Source of the DNA: Teredinibacter haidensis
GTDB taxonomy: Bacteria; Pseudomonadota; Gammaproteobacteria; Pseudomonadales; Cellvibrionaceae
Assembly: GCF_014211975.1 (NCBI RefSeq)
Contig: NZ_CP060084.1
Location: forward strand, 2,863,001-2,927,000
DNA length: 64,000 nucleotides
Reading direction: 5' to 3'
This document shows, in pieces, positions 1-8,320 of this stretch. The first letter of the stretch is position 1. Every line of letters starts with the position of its first letter. The position numbers were made by a program, and so were the translations under genes. The notes under the pieces are model-generated. The model ran no database searches. It was not told the DNA's origin and saw only the letters and a program-made list of their open reading frames with translations.

Positions 1-595
1 CGTCGGAGGAATCGCGGCCACCACTGGTCTCACCGTAAGCCGCATAATGTTTTGCACAGGCAGCCAGTGGGTACTCAGCCGTTTGGTAGCCATGAACCAG
101 CGCGTCAGCTAATTCGGCAATTAGCAATGGATCCTCACCAAAGGTTTCGCTAGTGCGCCCCCAGCGCGGATCACGGCCAATACAGAGCACAGGTGAAAAG
201 GTCCAGTGCAAATGACTGGCTCGGGCCTCGTTCGCAGTTATACGCCCCATTTCGGTTAACAAGCCTGTATTCCAGGTACAGGCCATTGCAAGCTGCACGG
301 GGAAAACCGTTGTCTCATCCTCCAGGCAGTGACCGTGAATGGCGTCGATACCAAAAATCAGGGGAATCTTCAACCGCGAACGCTGTGCGTTAATCCGCTG
401 CAAACGAGTAACATCCTCACCAACGGCATGCAGAAAGGAACCCAGATGGTAGCGCTCAATAAAGCTCTCATGCTCCTCTTCCAGAGCCGCTAATTGCATC
501 ATTTGCCCCAATTTTTCCTCAAGGGTCATCAGGGATAGCAGGTCGGCAACGCGATCCTCAGTTGGCAATGAGGCTTCTAAGTATCGATTATTCAT
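1..595 (-). CDS. Glycoside hydrolase family 3 beta-glucosidase, N-terminal part
   Basis: The gene runs off the left edge; 198 N-terminal residues are visible, read on the minus strand from an ATG at 593-595. GH3 signatures appear in the expected order: MTLEEKLGQM near residue 23, GIDAIHGH near 80, RDPRWGRTSETFGEDP near 150 and KHYAAYGETSGGRDS at the edge. The spacing matches the (beta/alpha)8 barrel of BglX-like beta-glucosidases. No signal peptide is visible at the N-terminus, so it could be cytoplasmic; BglX itself is periplasmic. The family hydrolyses terminal beta-D-glucosides, for example cello-oligosaccharides. The catalytic Asp and the C-terminal domain lie outside the window, so exact substrate cannot be judged. 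Confidence 0.93.
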   Translation of the reverse strand, partial: MNNRYLEASLPTEDRVADLLSLMTLEEKLGQMMQLAALEEEHESFIERYHLGSFLHAVGEDVTRLQRINAQRSRLKIPLIFGIDAIHGHCLEDETTVFPVQLAMACTWNTGLLTEMGRITANEARASHLHWTFSPVLCIGRDPRWGRTSETFGEDPLLIAELADALVHGYQTAEYPLAACAKHYAAYGETSGGRDSSD

Positions 596-689
596 AGATA
601 TTCATTATTGAAGTATTAGTCAGCAGAGAGTTTAACGGATTTATAACTGGCTATATAATCCTTTGAATGCCATATGATTGGAGATGTAT

Positions 690-965
690 ATGACAAACCC
701 CAACAGTTTTACCCTCGACAATGTAACCCTCTACCATCGACCTTCGTGCGGTTATTGTATGCGCGTACACTTGGCGCTAAAGACAATGAAGATCAATATT
801 GCCAACGCTAACGTATCCCGCGATGACCACGCCCGAAAAGAGCTGTCTCAGAAGGGCGGCAAATCACAAGTACCCGCGCTGCGCATCACTCACAGTAACG
901 GTAAAGAGGAGTGGATGTACGAATCGCTCGACATTATCGATTACCTGCAAAAGCAAGCCGGTTAA
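690..965 (+). CDS. Glutaredoxin-like thioredoxin-fold protein
   Basis: A 91-residue protein of glutaredoxin / GST N-terminal fold. The redox motif CGYC is at residues 20-23 of the form starting at ATG 690, a QVPAL cis-proline loop lies near residue 60, and the C-terminal YESLDIIDYL helix is typical of glutathione-binding glutaredoxins and GST N-domains. I chose ATG 690 over the upstream TTG 678 and ATG 684 because a GGAG at 680-683 sits six bases before it. Family role: glutathione-dependent thiol-disulfide reduction in the cytoplasm. It is divergent from the GH3 gene, with about 95 bp between the two starts, and apparently monocistronic. Confidence 0.88.
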   Translation: MTNPNSFTLDNVTLYHRPSCGYCMRVHLALKTMKINIANANVSRDDHARKELSQKGGKSQVPALRITHSNGKEEWMYESLDIIDYLQKQAG

Positions 966-1164
966 AAAATACCGCTCGCCAAATAAAACCAGATAAGGAC
1001 ACTCGCTCCTTATCGCGACCTATCCTATCTTCCACAATATTCACGGTATTGTCATATTGGCGCCCGACACTGTGGCGCTGACGACTTATTGTTTGCTAAG
1101 TTTCACTGAAGACCTCCAGCAGCAACGGATTAACTCAAAACTATTCATAAAAAAGGAGTTCCCG

Positions 1165-1698
1165 ATGGCAAATTTTGATCAGGCATTCAAAATAACCATG
1201 AAAGCAGAAGGGGGATATATTAACGACCCAGACGACCCAGGAGGTGAAACCTATAAAGGTATTGCCCGCAGCCGAAACCCCAAATGGCCGGGTTGGATTA
1301 ATATCGACCTACTCAAGAATAAAAATAACTTCCCAAAAAATCTCGATAGCGACGCAGACCTCGAGGAAAAAGTTAAGGCACTTTACGAAGCCAATTACTG
1401 GGACAAGGTGCAGGGAGATCATATTGGCGATCAGGATATTGCTGAATCTATCTTCGACTTCGCTGTAAATGCCGGCCCTCGGACCAGCGCCAAACTTGCC
1501 CAGATGTCCATTCAAACCACCCCAGACGGGGTCATTGGGCCCAAAACATTGGCGGCGATAAATGCAGACGATAAGCGCGCATTTTTAGCCACTTTTGCCT
1601 TAGCGAAAATTAGCCGTTATGTGAATATTTGCGAAAACCGAAAAACCAGTCGCAAATATTTCTATGGCTGGGTTAGACGCACACTGGAGGGAATGTAA
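1165..1698 (+). CDS. GH108 N-acetylmuramidase (phage-type endolysin)
   Basis: A 177-residue protein whose start is set by AAAAGGAG nine bases before ATG 1165; an in-frame upstream extension exists but lacks a ribosome site. The N-terminus carries the KAEGGY motif (predicted catalytic Glu15), followed by DPDDPGGETYKGI, as in glycosyl hydrolase family 108 lysozymes. The C-terminal third has DGVIGPKTLAAIN, the peptidoglycan-binding domain usually paired with GH108. It would cleave the MurNAc-GlcNAc bond of murein. No signal peptide is visible, so export should depend on the holin encoded two bases downstream. There are no phage structural or replication genes nearby, so this is a stand-alone lysis or secretion cassette rather than a prophage. 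Confidence 0.9.
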   Translation: MANFDQAFKITMKAEGGYINDPDDPGGETYKGIARSRNPKWPGWINIDLLKNKNNFPKNLDSDADLEEKVKALYEANYWDKVQGDHIGDQDIAESIFDFAVNAGPRTSAKLAQMSIQTTPDGVIGPKTLAAINADDKRAFLATFALAKISRYVNICENRKTSRKYFYGWVRRTLEGM

Positions 1699-1700
1699 CC

Positions 1701-2204
1701 ATGGCAAACTTTTTTACCACACTATTTAGCGCCGGAGCCAGCAATCTGGTTGATGCGGTTGGCGAAGCCATCGATAAAACCATTACGTCCGATGAAGAAC
1801 GCAAAGAACTGGAAAACGAGCTGGCCAAAGCCTCGATGCACTACGACTTGGAAACCTCTAAACTGGGGCTTGAAGAAAGGAAAGCAGAACTGGTAGATAC
1901 TGCCAGCGCACGTGAAAACCAAAGTCGAATACAGGAAAGCGTAAACGCCAGCTGGCTATCAAAAAACATTCACCCAATACTCGCCCTTGGCATTATTGGT
2001 TTAACTTTTTTTATGTACTTCTGGATTATTTATCGTGGCTGGGGGGCAATAGAAGGCACCGGCATGAAAGAAATTATTATCTATATTCTAGGCGCGTTAA
2101 CGACGGTTTCGACTCAGGTTGCCGCCTTCTTCTTCGGTTCAAGCCAGGGCAGTAAAGACAAGCAAAAAGCGCTCTCAGACATTGCCAACCGCCTCCCCCG
2201 ATAA
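1701..2204 (+). CDS. Holin, 3-TM family
   Basis: A 167-residue protein starting two bases after the muramidase stop, with GGAGGG ahead of ATG 1701, so the pair is certainly cotranscribed. Residues about 30-80 form a charged, Glu/Lys-rich helix (ERKELENELAKA...). Hydrophobic segments follow: about residues 92-112 (IHPILALGIIGLTFFMYFW) and 128-150 (IIIYILGALTTVSTQVAAFF), with a C-terminal basic tail. This matches the 3TM-type phage holin family that accompanies GH108 enzymes. Expected role: inner-membrane pore giving the muramidase access to the periplasm. A strong hairpin at 2226-2259 ends the operon. Confidence 0.85.
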   Translation: MANFFTTLFSAGASNLVDAVGEAIDKTITSDEERKELENELAKASMHYDLETSKLGLEERKAELVDTASARENQSRIQESVNASWLSKNIHPILALGIIGLTFFMYFWIIYRGWGAIEGTGMKEIIIYILGALTTVSTQVAAFFFGSSQGSKDKQKALSDIANRLPR

Positions 2205-2225
2205 CGATTAAGGGCTCGCAAAGAA

Positions 2226-2259
2226 AAGGGAACAGTATTAAAATCATACTGCTCCCTTT
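2226..2259 (+). terminator. Hairpin terminator after holin gene
   Basis: AAGGGAaCAGTAT pairs with ATACTGcTCCCTT around a seven-base loop. It lies 22 bp past the holin stop and faces the convergent gene at 2285, so it probably works in both directions. The U-tract is weak (TTTAT). Confidence 0.65.
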
Positions 2260-2284
2260 ATCAGCTTATTCACTGTAGACCATA

Positions 2285-3205
2285 TTAAAAGGTGTTTTCA
2301 GGATCGAAAGGATCGAAAAGGTAGTGTTCATACTCAACGGAAAGATCTTTCAATGTCGGATTAGATAATTTAAAAATCCTTCGAGCGGGCAAATTGGCAA
2401 ACTGTATGCTCTCTTTATAATGCTCCCGCCATAACGACAGTAAAGAGCCATCGTTATAGGCTATTTTTAAGCCCTTTTCAAAACGTTCAACAGCTAAAGT
2501 GTTTTTTTCGTTCGTAAAGAAAAAGCGCGGCAACGGGTAGTGAATTGCCATCGTTTTATCGTAAGCAAAGTTCTCTGTGTTTTTATTTGTATTCCACTCG
2601 TCCAGAAACTCATTTACGCCACGGCAAAATAAATCCAAACGGCCAATAGCCGTCATACGAAATAAGCTTTCGTAGAGCGCAACTTGTACCACATCAAAAT
2701 TTTGACTACGCAAAACGTCAACATCGGCCCACCCTATACCAACACCGAAGCTCATTTCTTTTAAATCTGCGATTGATCTAATCTTTGCAACACGCTGAAG
2801 ATTGGACTTTGCAGTAAAGCAAACCCTGTAACCCACAATCCCCAGGTCGACAGGAAAAGGAACATAACTGAGCCCGTAACCTTCATTCGCATAGCTCAAC
2901 TTAATCATAAAATTCGGCAGCGTATTGCGCTGAGCCAGTAAGATGGCCCGCGAGAAATTCATCGCGGGGCTTGCAACCAGAGCATAAGGCCCGAATTCCG
3001 ATTGGGTTTTTTCCAACGCCAAGTTTAAAAGCGCTGTGTCATAATCATACCGGGAATCAGCTACACTCTCCGAACTACGGTAGGTATAGATAGTAACTGC
3101 AGTCTTATCGCCCAAAGCAGGCACAGAGAGCGTGAAAGAGAATAACACACCGAAAAGTAAGGCAGTGTATCGAACTAGGCAGCTCTTAAGGTAATACCTA
3201 AACAC
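2285..3205 (-). CDS. Periplasmic substrate-binding-like protein (SBP family 3 type)
   Basis: About 306 residues from a GTG at 3203-3205. This start has GGGAGA about eight bases upstream and gives a clean signal peptide: KSCLVR, then the hydrophobic ALLFGVLFSFTLSVPALG. The reading frame is open up to 3322, but those extra residues look non-coding. After cleavage the protein resembles the transporter substrate-binding / PBPb proteins of Cellvibrio-type bacteria (VTIYTYRS at the mature N-terminus, ALLNLALEKTQSEFGPY next). These are often orphan, without ABC permeases, as here. Ligand unknown. It sits 8 bp downstream of the MipA gene and may share its transcript. Confidence 0.7.
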   Translation of the reverse strand: MFRYYLKSCLVRYTALLFGVLFSFTLSVPALGDKTAVTIYTYRSSESVADSRYDYDTALLNLALEKTQSEFGPYALVASPAMNFSRAILLAQRNTLPNFMIKLSYANEGYGLSYVPFPVDLGIVGYRVCFTAKSNLQRVAKIRSIADLKEMSFGVGIGWADVDVLRSQNFDVVQVALYESLFRMTAIGRLDLFCRGVNEFLDEWNTNKNTENFAYDKTMAIHYPLPRFFFTNEKNTLAVERFEKGLKIAYNDGSLLSLWREHYKESIQFANLPARRIFKLSNPTLKDLSVEYEHYLFDPFDPENTF

Positions 3206-3330
3206 GATGAGAGTCTCCCGGGCTTTGCTATACGATAAACAGAAGCATAGAAAGCATTTAGTGAATATAGCCAATAAAAAATTCGACATAAGACGGCAAA
3301 AAAGCTGATCAACCTTATCCATTCCACCAA

Positions 3331-4140
3331 CTATTGTGTATCACTATTCCAGAAAAACCAGCCCACCGCAAAGGCTGTCGAAAAATAGTGGTTAGTCTCC
3401 ACTAACGGGCTATCCTCAAATACGGCGCCCTCCATATAGTCGTAGCGAAGATTCCAGCCGTACCACATGTGCCCAGAACGTTTTTTCAAACTGAACTTAA
3501 CGTAACTACCGCTAAACCCCGACTCGGCTTCGTAAGCAGGCCTATCATCAACAGCATATTGGGGAGCCACGCGATAGTAGTAATCGTGATAGTGATCAGA
3601 AGCCCATAAAAAACCCAAATCCACCTTGCCATTCCACCCCTGCCAGAGATCCGCTTTACGGTAGGTAAATTTTGGATTGGCGTTGTAGCCAATTTGTTTC
3701 ATTTTCATGCCAGTAATATCAACGACAAATACCGAGCGTACGGGTAAGCGTAGTGCCCAACCTTCATCAAAATTACGGCCGGTTACATTAATATTTAACG
3801 ACGGGCCAAACTCCACTGCTGTATCCAGCGGTGGCATTCCCTGCCGCCTCGGATTGTCTTCGCTGCCACCATTTAATGCAGCCTCAGCACTTATATTCAA
3901 TTCCCAGTTCTCACCGTGAAAAAACCGCCCGCGAATCCCATCTTTATCGGCTTGAATACGTTCGCCACGATAAACAAGAATGGGGAAAGGCAACGCCTGA
4001 GTCTGGGTTTCGGTAGTTCCTCTATAGTCGTTGAGATGCTGCACGGCAAAACCTACCCCCAGTTCGGCCTTGGGCTGCCTTTCTGCCAGCACTTTTGAGG
4101 AGAAAAACACAAGCAACAAGGTAAACAACAAACGATTCAC
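3331..4140 (-). CDS. MipA/OmpV family outer membrane protein
   Basis: A 269-residue protein with a signal peptide (LLFTLLLVFFSSKVLA) and alternating beta-strand sequence rich in aromatic residues. It ends in a hydrophobic, aromatic strand (FSTAFAVGWFFW) close to the C-terminus, as expected of a beta-barrel. The mature start (KAELGVGFAVQHLNDYRG...) and the phrase ALPFPILVYRGERIQADKDGIRG are typical of MipA/OmpV proteins. MipA was described as a scaffold for murein enzymes; OmpV members are porin-like. Function here is not more precisely inferable. It precedes the binding-protein gene by 8 bp. Confidence 0.85.
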   Translation of the reverse strand: MNRLLFTLLLVFFSSKVLAERQPKAELGVGFAVQHLNDYRGTTETQTQALPFPILVYRGERIQADKDGIRGRFFHGENWELNISAEAALNGGSEDNPRRQGMPPLDTAVEFGPSLNINVTGRNFDEGWALRLPVRSVFVVDITGMKMKQIGYNANPKFTYRKADLWQGWNGKVDLGFLWASDHYHDYYYRVAPQYAVDDRPAYEAESGFSGSYVKFSLKKRSGHMWYGWNLRYDYMEGAVFEDSPLVETNHYFSTAFAVGWFFWNSDTQ

Positions 4141-4167
4141 AACACTCTAATCCATTTTAAATTTGCA

Positions 4168-4190
4168 GAAAAAAGCCCGCAAAAGCGGGC
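4168..4190 (-). terminator. Intrinsic terminator of the pnp transcript
   Basis: On the minus strand GCCCGC-TTTT-GCGGGC is followed by a run of Ts (4169-4174). It lies 27 bp past the pnp stop. Confidence 0.85.
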
Positions 4191-4216
4191 CCTTAATTTA
4201 TCGCGTAACGTTCGCC

Positions 4217-6355
4217 TTATTCGGCGTCGTTTGATTCGCCATCAACACCGTCTGATGCGTCCGCTTGAGGCTTAGGCAGCAGCTCTTTGATGGACAGCTT
4301 AATACGACCGCGCTGGTCAATGTCCATACATTTCACATCGACGTCCTGCCCCTCACTCAAGTAGTCAGTCACATTCTGCACTCGTTCATGGGCGATTTGA
4401 GAAATGTGCACCAAACCATCTTTACCGGGTAGGAAGTTAACGAACGCACCAAAGTCTACAATGCGTACTACCTTACCTTGGTAGGTCGCACCAATTTCAG
4501 CTTCTGCGGTAATTTCCTCAATACGAGCAATCGCACCGCTGAGGCTGTCGCCGTCGTCACCATAGATTTTAACGGTGCCATCATCGTTAATGTCGATGGT
4601 TGCGCCCGTTTCTTCCGTGATAGAACGAATGGTTGCACCGCCCTTGCCGATAATATCGCGGATTTTATCTGAATCAACCTTCATAGTGTGGAACTGAGGT
4701 GCGTTTTCAGACAGCTTAGCGCGAGGCGAAGCAATGACGGCATTCATTTCGCTGAGTATATGTAGACGAGCCTGCAGTGCCTGCTCCAGAGCAGTCTCCA
4801 TAATCTCTTCGGTGATACCTTCGATTTTGATATCCATCTGCAAAGCAGTTACACCGTCAGCAGTACCGGCAACTTTAAAGTCCATATCACCCAAATGATC
4901 TTCATCACCGAGGATATCGGTAAGCACGCCATAACCGTTCTCTTCCTTCACCAACCCCATAGCGATACCGGCGACAGGCGATTTCAGAGGAACGCCCGCA
5001 TCCATCAACGCTAGGCTAGAACCACAGACGGAAGCCATGGAGCTGGAACCATTGGATTCAGTAATTTCACTAACAACACGTATGGTGTAGGGGAATTCAT
5101 CAGCGTTTGGCAACATGGCGGCAACACCGCGACGCGCCAAACGACCGTGACCAATTTCACGACGACCGGTGCCACCCATACGACCACACTCACCCACAGA
5201 GTAGGGAGGAAAGTTGTAGTGAAGCATAAAGCTATCTTTACGCTCCCCTTCCAGCGCATCAATTATTTGCGCATCGCGGGCAGAGCCCAGAGTAGCGACA
5301 ACCAGAGCCTGGGTCTCACCACGGGTAAACAGCGCAGAACCGTGAACCTTAGGCAGTACGCCCACCTCTACCTGCAATGGACGTACCGTTTTACTGTCAC
5401 GACCATCAATACGAGGCTCACCAGCAACAACACGGCTGCGAACAATTTGCTTTTCTATCTTGCCGAACAACTTCTTAACATCGTCAGCATCAACACCACT
5501 TTCTTCGCTAACCAGCTCTGCAACTGCTTGAGTACGCAACTCAGACAAACGGTCATATCGCTTTTTCTTGTCAGTAATACGGTAGGCAACGCCGATAGAT
5601 TCTTCAAAATCGCGGCTGATAGCGGCTTTCAATTCTTCGTTTTCTGCCGGGGCTGTCCATTCCCAGCGCTCTTTGCCCGCGTCCCGAACCAGTTCACCAA
5701 CAGCCTGAACAACAGATTGCATCTCCTGGTGAGCGTAGAGTACGGCACCCAGCATAATATCTTCTGGCAGTTCATTTGCCTCGGACTCAACCATCAACAC
5801 CGCATCTTTGGTGCCGGCTACAACCATGTCAAGCTCTGACTCTTTCAGCGCAGAATAGGTTGGATTGAGAATGTAACCGTCGGTCTGGCTATAGCCAACA
5901 CGAGCCGCACCAATGGGGCCGTTAAACGGAATACCGGAAATCGCCAGCGCTGCAGACGTACCGATCAACGCTGCGATATCAGGATCAACATTCTTTTCGG
6001 CAGAAACAACCGTACACACAACCTGAACTTCATTCAGGTAACCATTGGGAAACAGTGGCCGAATAGGGCGGTCGATCAGGCGGGAAGTAAGCGTTTCTTT
6101 TTCAGAAGGACGTGCTTCGCGTCGGAAGAAGCCACCAGGGATCTTACCTGCGGCATAGGTTTTTTCTTGATAGTGTACCGACAGAGGGAAAAAGTCCTGA
6201 CCAGCTTTGGCTTCTTTCGAGCCAACAACTGTACAGAGTACACTGGTTTCACCCATGCTAACCAGCACTGCGCCAGTTGCCTGACGAGCAACTCGGCCCG
6301 TTTCCAGAGTGACGGTATCGTTACCATATTGGAATTTTTTAATTACCGGATTCAT
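4217..6355 (-). CDS. pnp: Polyribonucleotide nucleotidyltransferase
   Basis: A 712-residue PNPase of normal length. Two RNase PH-like domains flank a helical linker. The second carries [19 protein letters not shown] and the catalytic Asp pair in [11 protein letters not shown] near residue 490. A KH domain follows ([15 protein letters not shown], about 560), then an S1 domain ([23 protein letters not shown], about 635). It degrades RNA 3'-5' with phosphate, usually as a trimer and with RNase E in the degradosome. It lies downstream of rpsO with a terminator between, the same arrangement as in E. coli, so it probably receives read-through plus its own promoter in the 217-bp gap. Confidence 0.99.
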   Translation of the reverse strand: MNPVIKKFQYGNDTVTLETGRVARQATGAVLVSMGETSVLCTVVGSKEAKAGQDFFPLSVHYQEKTYAAGKIPGGFFRREARPSEKETLTSRLIDRPIRPLFPNGYLNEVQVVCTVVSAEKNVDPDIAALIGTSAALAISGIPFNGPIGAARVGYSQTDGYILNPTYSALKESELDMVVAGTKDAVLMVESEANELPEDIMLGAVLYAHQEMQSVVQAVGELVRDAGKERWEWTAPAENEELKAAISRDFEESIGVAYRITDKKKRYDRLSELRTQAVAELVSEESGVDADDVKKLFGKIEKQIVRSRVVAGEPRIDGRDSKTVRPLQVEVGVLPKVHGSALFTRGETQALVVATLGSARDAQIIDALEGERKDSFMLHYNFPPYSVGECGRMGGTGRREIGHGRLARRGVAAMLPNADEFPYTIRVVSEITESNGSSSMASVCGSSLALMDAGVPLKSPVAGIAMGLVKEENGYGVLTDILGDEDHLGDMDFKVAGTADGVTALQMDIKIEGITEEIMETALEQALQARLHILSEMNAVIASPRAKLSENAPQFHTMKVDSDKIRDIIGKGGATIRSITEETGATIDINDDGTVKIYGDDGDSLSGAIARIEEITAEAEIGATYQGKVVRIVDFGAFVNFLPGKDGLVHISQIAHERVQNVTDYLSEGQDVDVKCMDIDQRGRIKLSIKELLPKPQADASDGVDGESNDAE

Positions 6356-6540
6356 TTCTTATCCTTTGTGTTTTAAGCGCCCCATTGCGCTTTTCTTTTC
6401 ATTTATCTTCATATTCGAAAACCGCCTAGTGGCAGTTTCAGGTTCACCCATTCCCGATTACAACCCTAAAGAAAAGACCATCGAAAACAGAGAAATTAAT
6501 TATAGAGGAGAGCGAATAGGAGAGTCTGGAGAGAAAAATA

Positions 6541-6570
6541 AAAGTGCCCGCACAAGGCGGGCACTTTTTT
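6541..6570 (-). terminator. Intrinsic terminator of rpsO
   Basis: GTGCCCGC and GCGGGCAC pair around a short loop, and the minus-strand continuation is TTTTATTTTTC. It starts right after the rpsO stop. E. coli has a comparable rpsO-pnp terminator that is partly read through. Confidence 0.85.
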
Positions 6571-6572
6571 GC

Positions 6573-6842
6573 TTAGCGGCGCAGACCCAGTTTTTGGATC
6601 AGAGCTGCATAACGATTAACATTCTTCCCTTTCAGGTAGTCCAGCAGTTTACGACGCTGGTTTACCATACGGATCAATCCGCGACGAGAGTGGTGATCCT
6701 GCTTGTGGCCAGCAAAGTGACCCTGCAGCTTATTAATGTTAGCGGTAAGCAGTGCAACCTGAACTTCTGGAGAACCGGTATCGGTCTCAGAGGTTTGATG
6801 TTCTTTAACGATTGCGTCTTTTTCTTGTGCACTCAGTGCCAT
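6573..6842 (-). CDS. rpsO: 30S ribosomal protein S15
   Basis: An 89-residue protein starting [12 protein letters not shown] with the S15 core [22 protein letters not shown] truncated here for length; [17 protein letters not shown] is also diagnostic. It binds the central domain of 16S rRNA early in 30S assembly. AGAGGAAAG precedes the ATG. It follows truB and precedes pnp, as in most gammaproteobacteria. Confidence 0.99.
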   Translation of the reverse strand: MALSAQEKDAIVKEHQTSETDTGSPEVQVALLTANINKLQGHFAGHKQDHHSRRGLIRMVNQRRKLLDYLKGKNVNRYAALIQKLGLRR

Positions 6843-6942
6843 GGTTCTTTCCTCTATACAGATGAATATGCAATAACAACTCAGCTAATACACATAAGCT
6901 GCTCTTATCCGGCCTGCCCGTGCATATCTACAGGTAGGTCAG

Positions 6943-6960
6943 TTTGCACTCGAGAGTGCA
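6943..6960. repeat. Small perfect inverted repeat between truB and rpsO
   Basis: TTGCACT-CGAG-AGTGCAA lies 12 bp past the truB stop. There is no U-tract on either side, so it is a weak terminator at best; it could also protect the transcript end or mark the rpsO promoter region. Confidence 0.4.
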
Positions 6961-6971
6961 AGTCTTTTGGC

Positions 6972-7910
6972 CTATTGGACAACTAAACGGCTTGGAGCCA
7001 CCCGACCATCGTCAGTAATTTCACCAACGCCTAAAAATTCGCCAGTATGCTGGAAGACGCGCACTTTATCACCTTCGTCTCCCAACTGGTAGACCTGATT
7101 ATTGATTACCGGGTTACCCCGGGTGAAATAAAAACTGCTGTGTTCGTCCAACGTCAATTCCGGCATTTCAGCTACTGGCGCATCGGTTGGCAGCAAATAG
7201 TGATCCAGCACTTCGGCTCTATCTTCACCCCGTTCCGCCTCCAGCGTATCCAGGCTTATAACCTGCTCTTCGCGGAACGGCCCAGCCTGTATACGACGCA
7301 GCTTCGCTACGTGCGCACCAACCCCCAGGTCACGACCGAGATCTTCGGCCAGACTGCGAATATAAGTACCTTTACTGCACTCCACACGCACATCAGCTTC
7401 AGCAAACTCACCCGAACGGAAATCCAGTAATTCAAAACTATAAATGGTTAATGAACGCGCCTCACGCTCGACCTCGATACCTTGTCTCGCCAGCTCGTAC
7501 AGGGGACGGCCATCACGCTTCAAGGCAGAATACATGGGTGGTACCTGCTCGATATTCCCGCGATACCGTTCAATAGCCTTTTCTACAGCCTTGGCTGTGA
7601 GCTTACTGGCATCGCATTGTTCGATAACTTCGCCATCGGCATCGGCAGTGTCCGTTTGCAGGCCAAAGCGAAAGGTACTGAGGTAGCCCTTATCGGAGTC
7701 CAACAAATATTGAGAAAATTTAGTCGCTTCGCCAAAACACAAGGGAAGAACGCCAGTCGCTAAAGGGTCGAGAGCACCTGTATGACCGGCTTTATTGGCA
7801 AAAAACAGGCGTTTAGCCCGCTGAACGACATCATTAGAGGTAACACCGGCGGGCTTATCAACAACCAGCACCCCACTTAAGGGGCGACCAAACTTTCGTC
7901 TGCGGCCCAA
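6972..7910 (-). CDS. truB: tRNA pseudouridine(55) synthase
   Basis: A 312-residue TruB. The catalytic aspartate is D48 in GHTGALDPLATGVL; VDKPAGVTSND near residue 17 and CSKGTYIRSLAEDLG near 180 are standard family blocks. It converts U55 of the T-loop of elongator tRNAs to pseudouridine and also acts as a tRNA folding chaperone. It starts 3 bp after the rbfA stop, inside the rimP-nusA-infB-rbfA-truB-rpsO operon. Confidence 0.98.
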   Translation of the reverse strand: MGRRRKFGRPLSGVLVVDKPAGVTSNDVVQRAKRLFFANKAGHTGALDPLATGVLPLCFGEATKFSQYLLDSDKGYLSTFRFGLQTDTADADGEVIEQCDASKLTAKAVEKAIERYRGNIEQVPPMYSALKRDGRPLYELARQGIEVEREARSLTIYSFELLDFRSGEFAEADVRVECSKGTYIRSLAEDLGRDLGVGAHVAKLRRIQAGPFREEQVISLDTLEAERGEDRAEVLDHYLLPTDAPVAEMPELTLDEHSSFYFTRGNPVINNQVYQLGDEGDKVRVFQHTGEFLGVGEITDDGRVAPSRLVVQ

Positions 7911-7913
7911 AAC

Positions 7914-8300
7914 CTAATCCTCGTCATCGGCATGATGGGATTTATCTTCAGCAACCGCTCGATCGATAAGGCTCGAAATCTTCTGGCCGCGCACGGCGGT
8001 CGCATCGTAGTAGAACTGAATTTTTGGCGTGCTACGCAAAGTAAGATCTTTGGAAACCAGGTTGCGTAGGTAACCGGACGCTTTATTCAGGATAGCCACC
8101 GAAGCTTCTGCTTCGGCATCAGTCTCCGCACCAACAACCGTGACATACACCTTGGCATTGGCAAGATCGCGGTTAACTGTAACCGAGTTAATATTAACCA
8201 TACCCAGCCGCGGATCCCCGACTTCGGTACGGATATAGTTGGCCAGGCTACGCTGTAACGCATCGGCCACACGATCAGAACGATTAAACTCTCTAGGCAT
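7914..8300 (-). CDS. rbfA: 30S ribosome-binding factor A
   Basis: A 128-residue protein, MPREFNRSDRVADALQRSLANYI at its start (shown in part) with the KH-like core LRSTPKIQFYYDAT near residue 95 and an acidic C-terminus ending ADDED. RbfA matures the 5' end region of 16S rRNA and supports cold growth. It lies between infB (20 bp upstream) and truB. Confidence 0.97.
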   Translation of the reverse strand: MPREFNRSDRVADALQRSLANYIRTEVGDPRLGMVNINSVTVNRDLANAKVYVTVVGAETDAEAEASVAILNKASGYLRNLVSKDLTLRSTPKIQFYYDATAVRGQKISSLIDRAVAEDKSHHADDED

Positions 8301-8320
8301 CTATTTTTATGCGGCAGCTC

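Noticed and set aside
1057..1164. 36-codon upstream extension of the GH108 gene
   Set aside because: No ribosome site, no conservation-like sequence; AAAAGGAG precedes ATG 1165.
1698..2204. Prophage at the lysis cassette
   Set aside because: No capsid, tail, replication or integrase genes on either side.
3206..3322. Upstream extension of the binding-protein gene
   Set aside because: Would bury the signal peptide; GTG 3205 has a ribosome site and a proper n-region.
5147..5839. 230-codon plus-strand open frame inside pnp
   Set aside because: Antisense shadow of the well-conserved PNPase gene.
6309..6986. 225-codon plus-strand open frame over the rpsO region
   Set aside because: Shadow of rpsO and its leader; low-complexity product.
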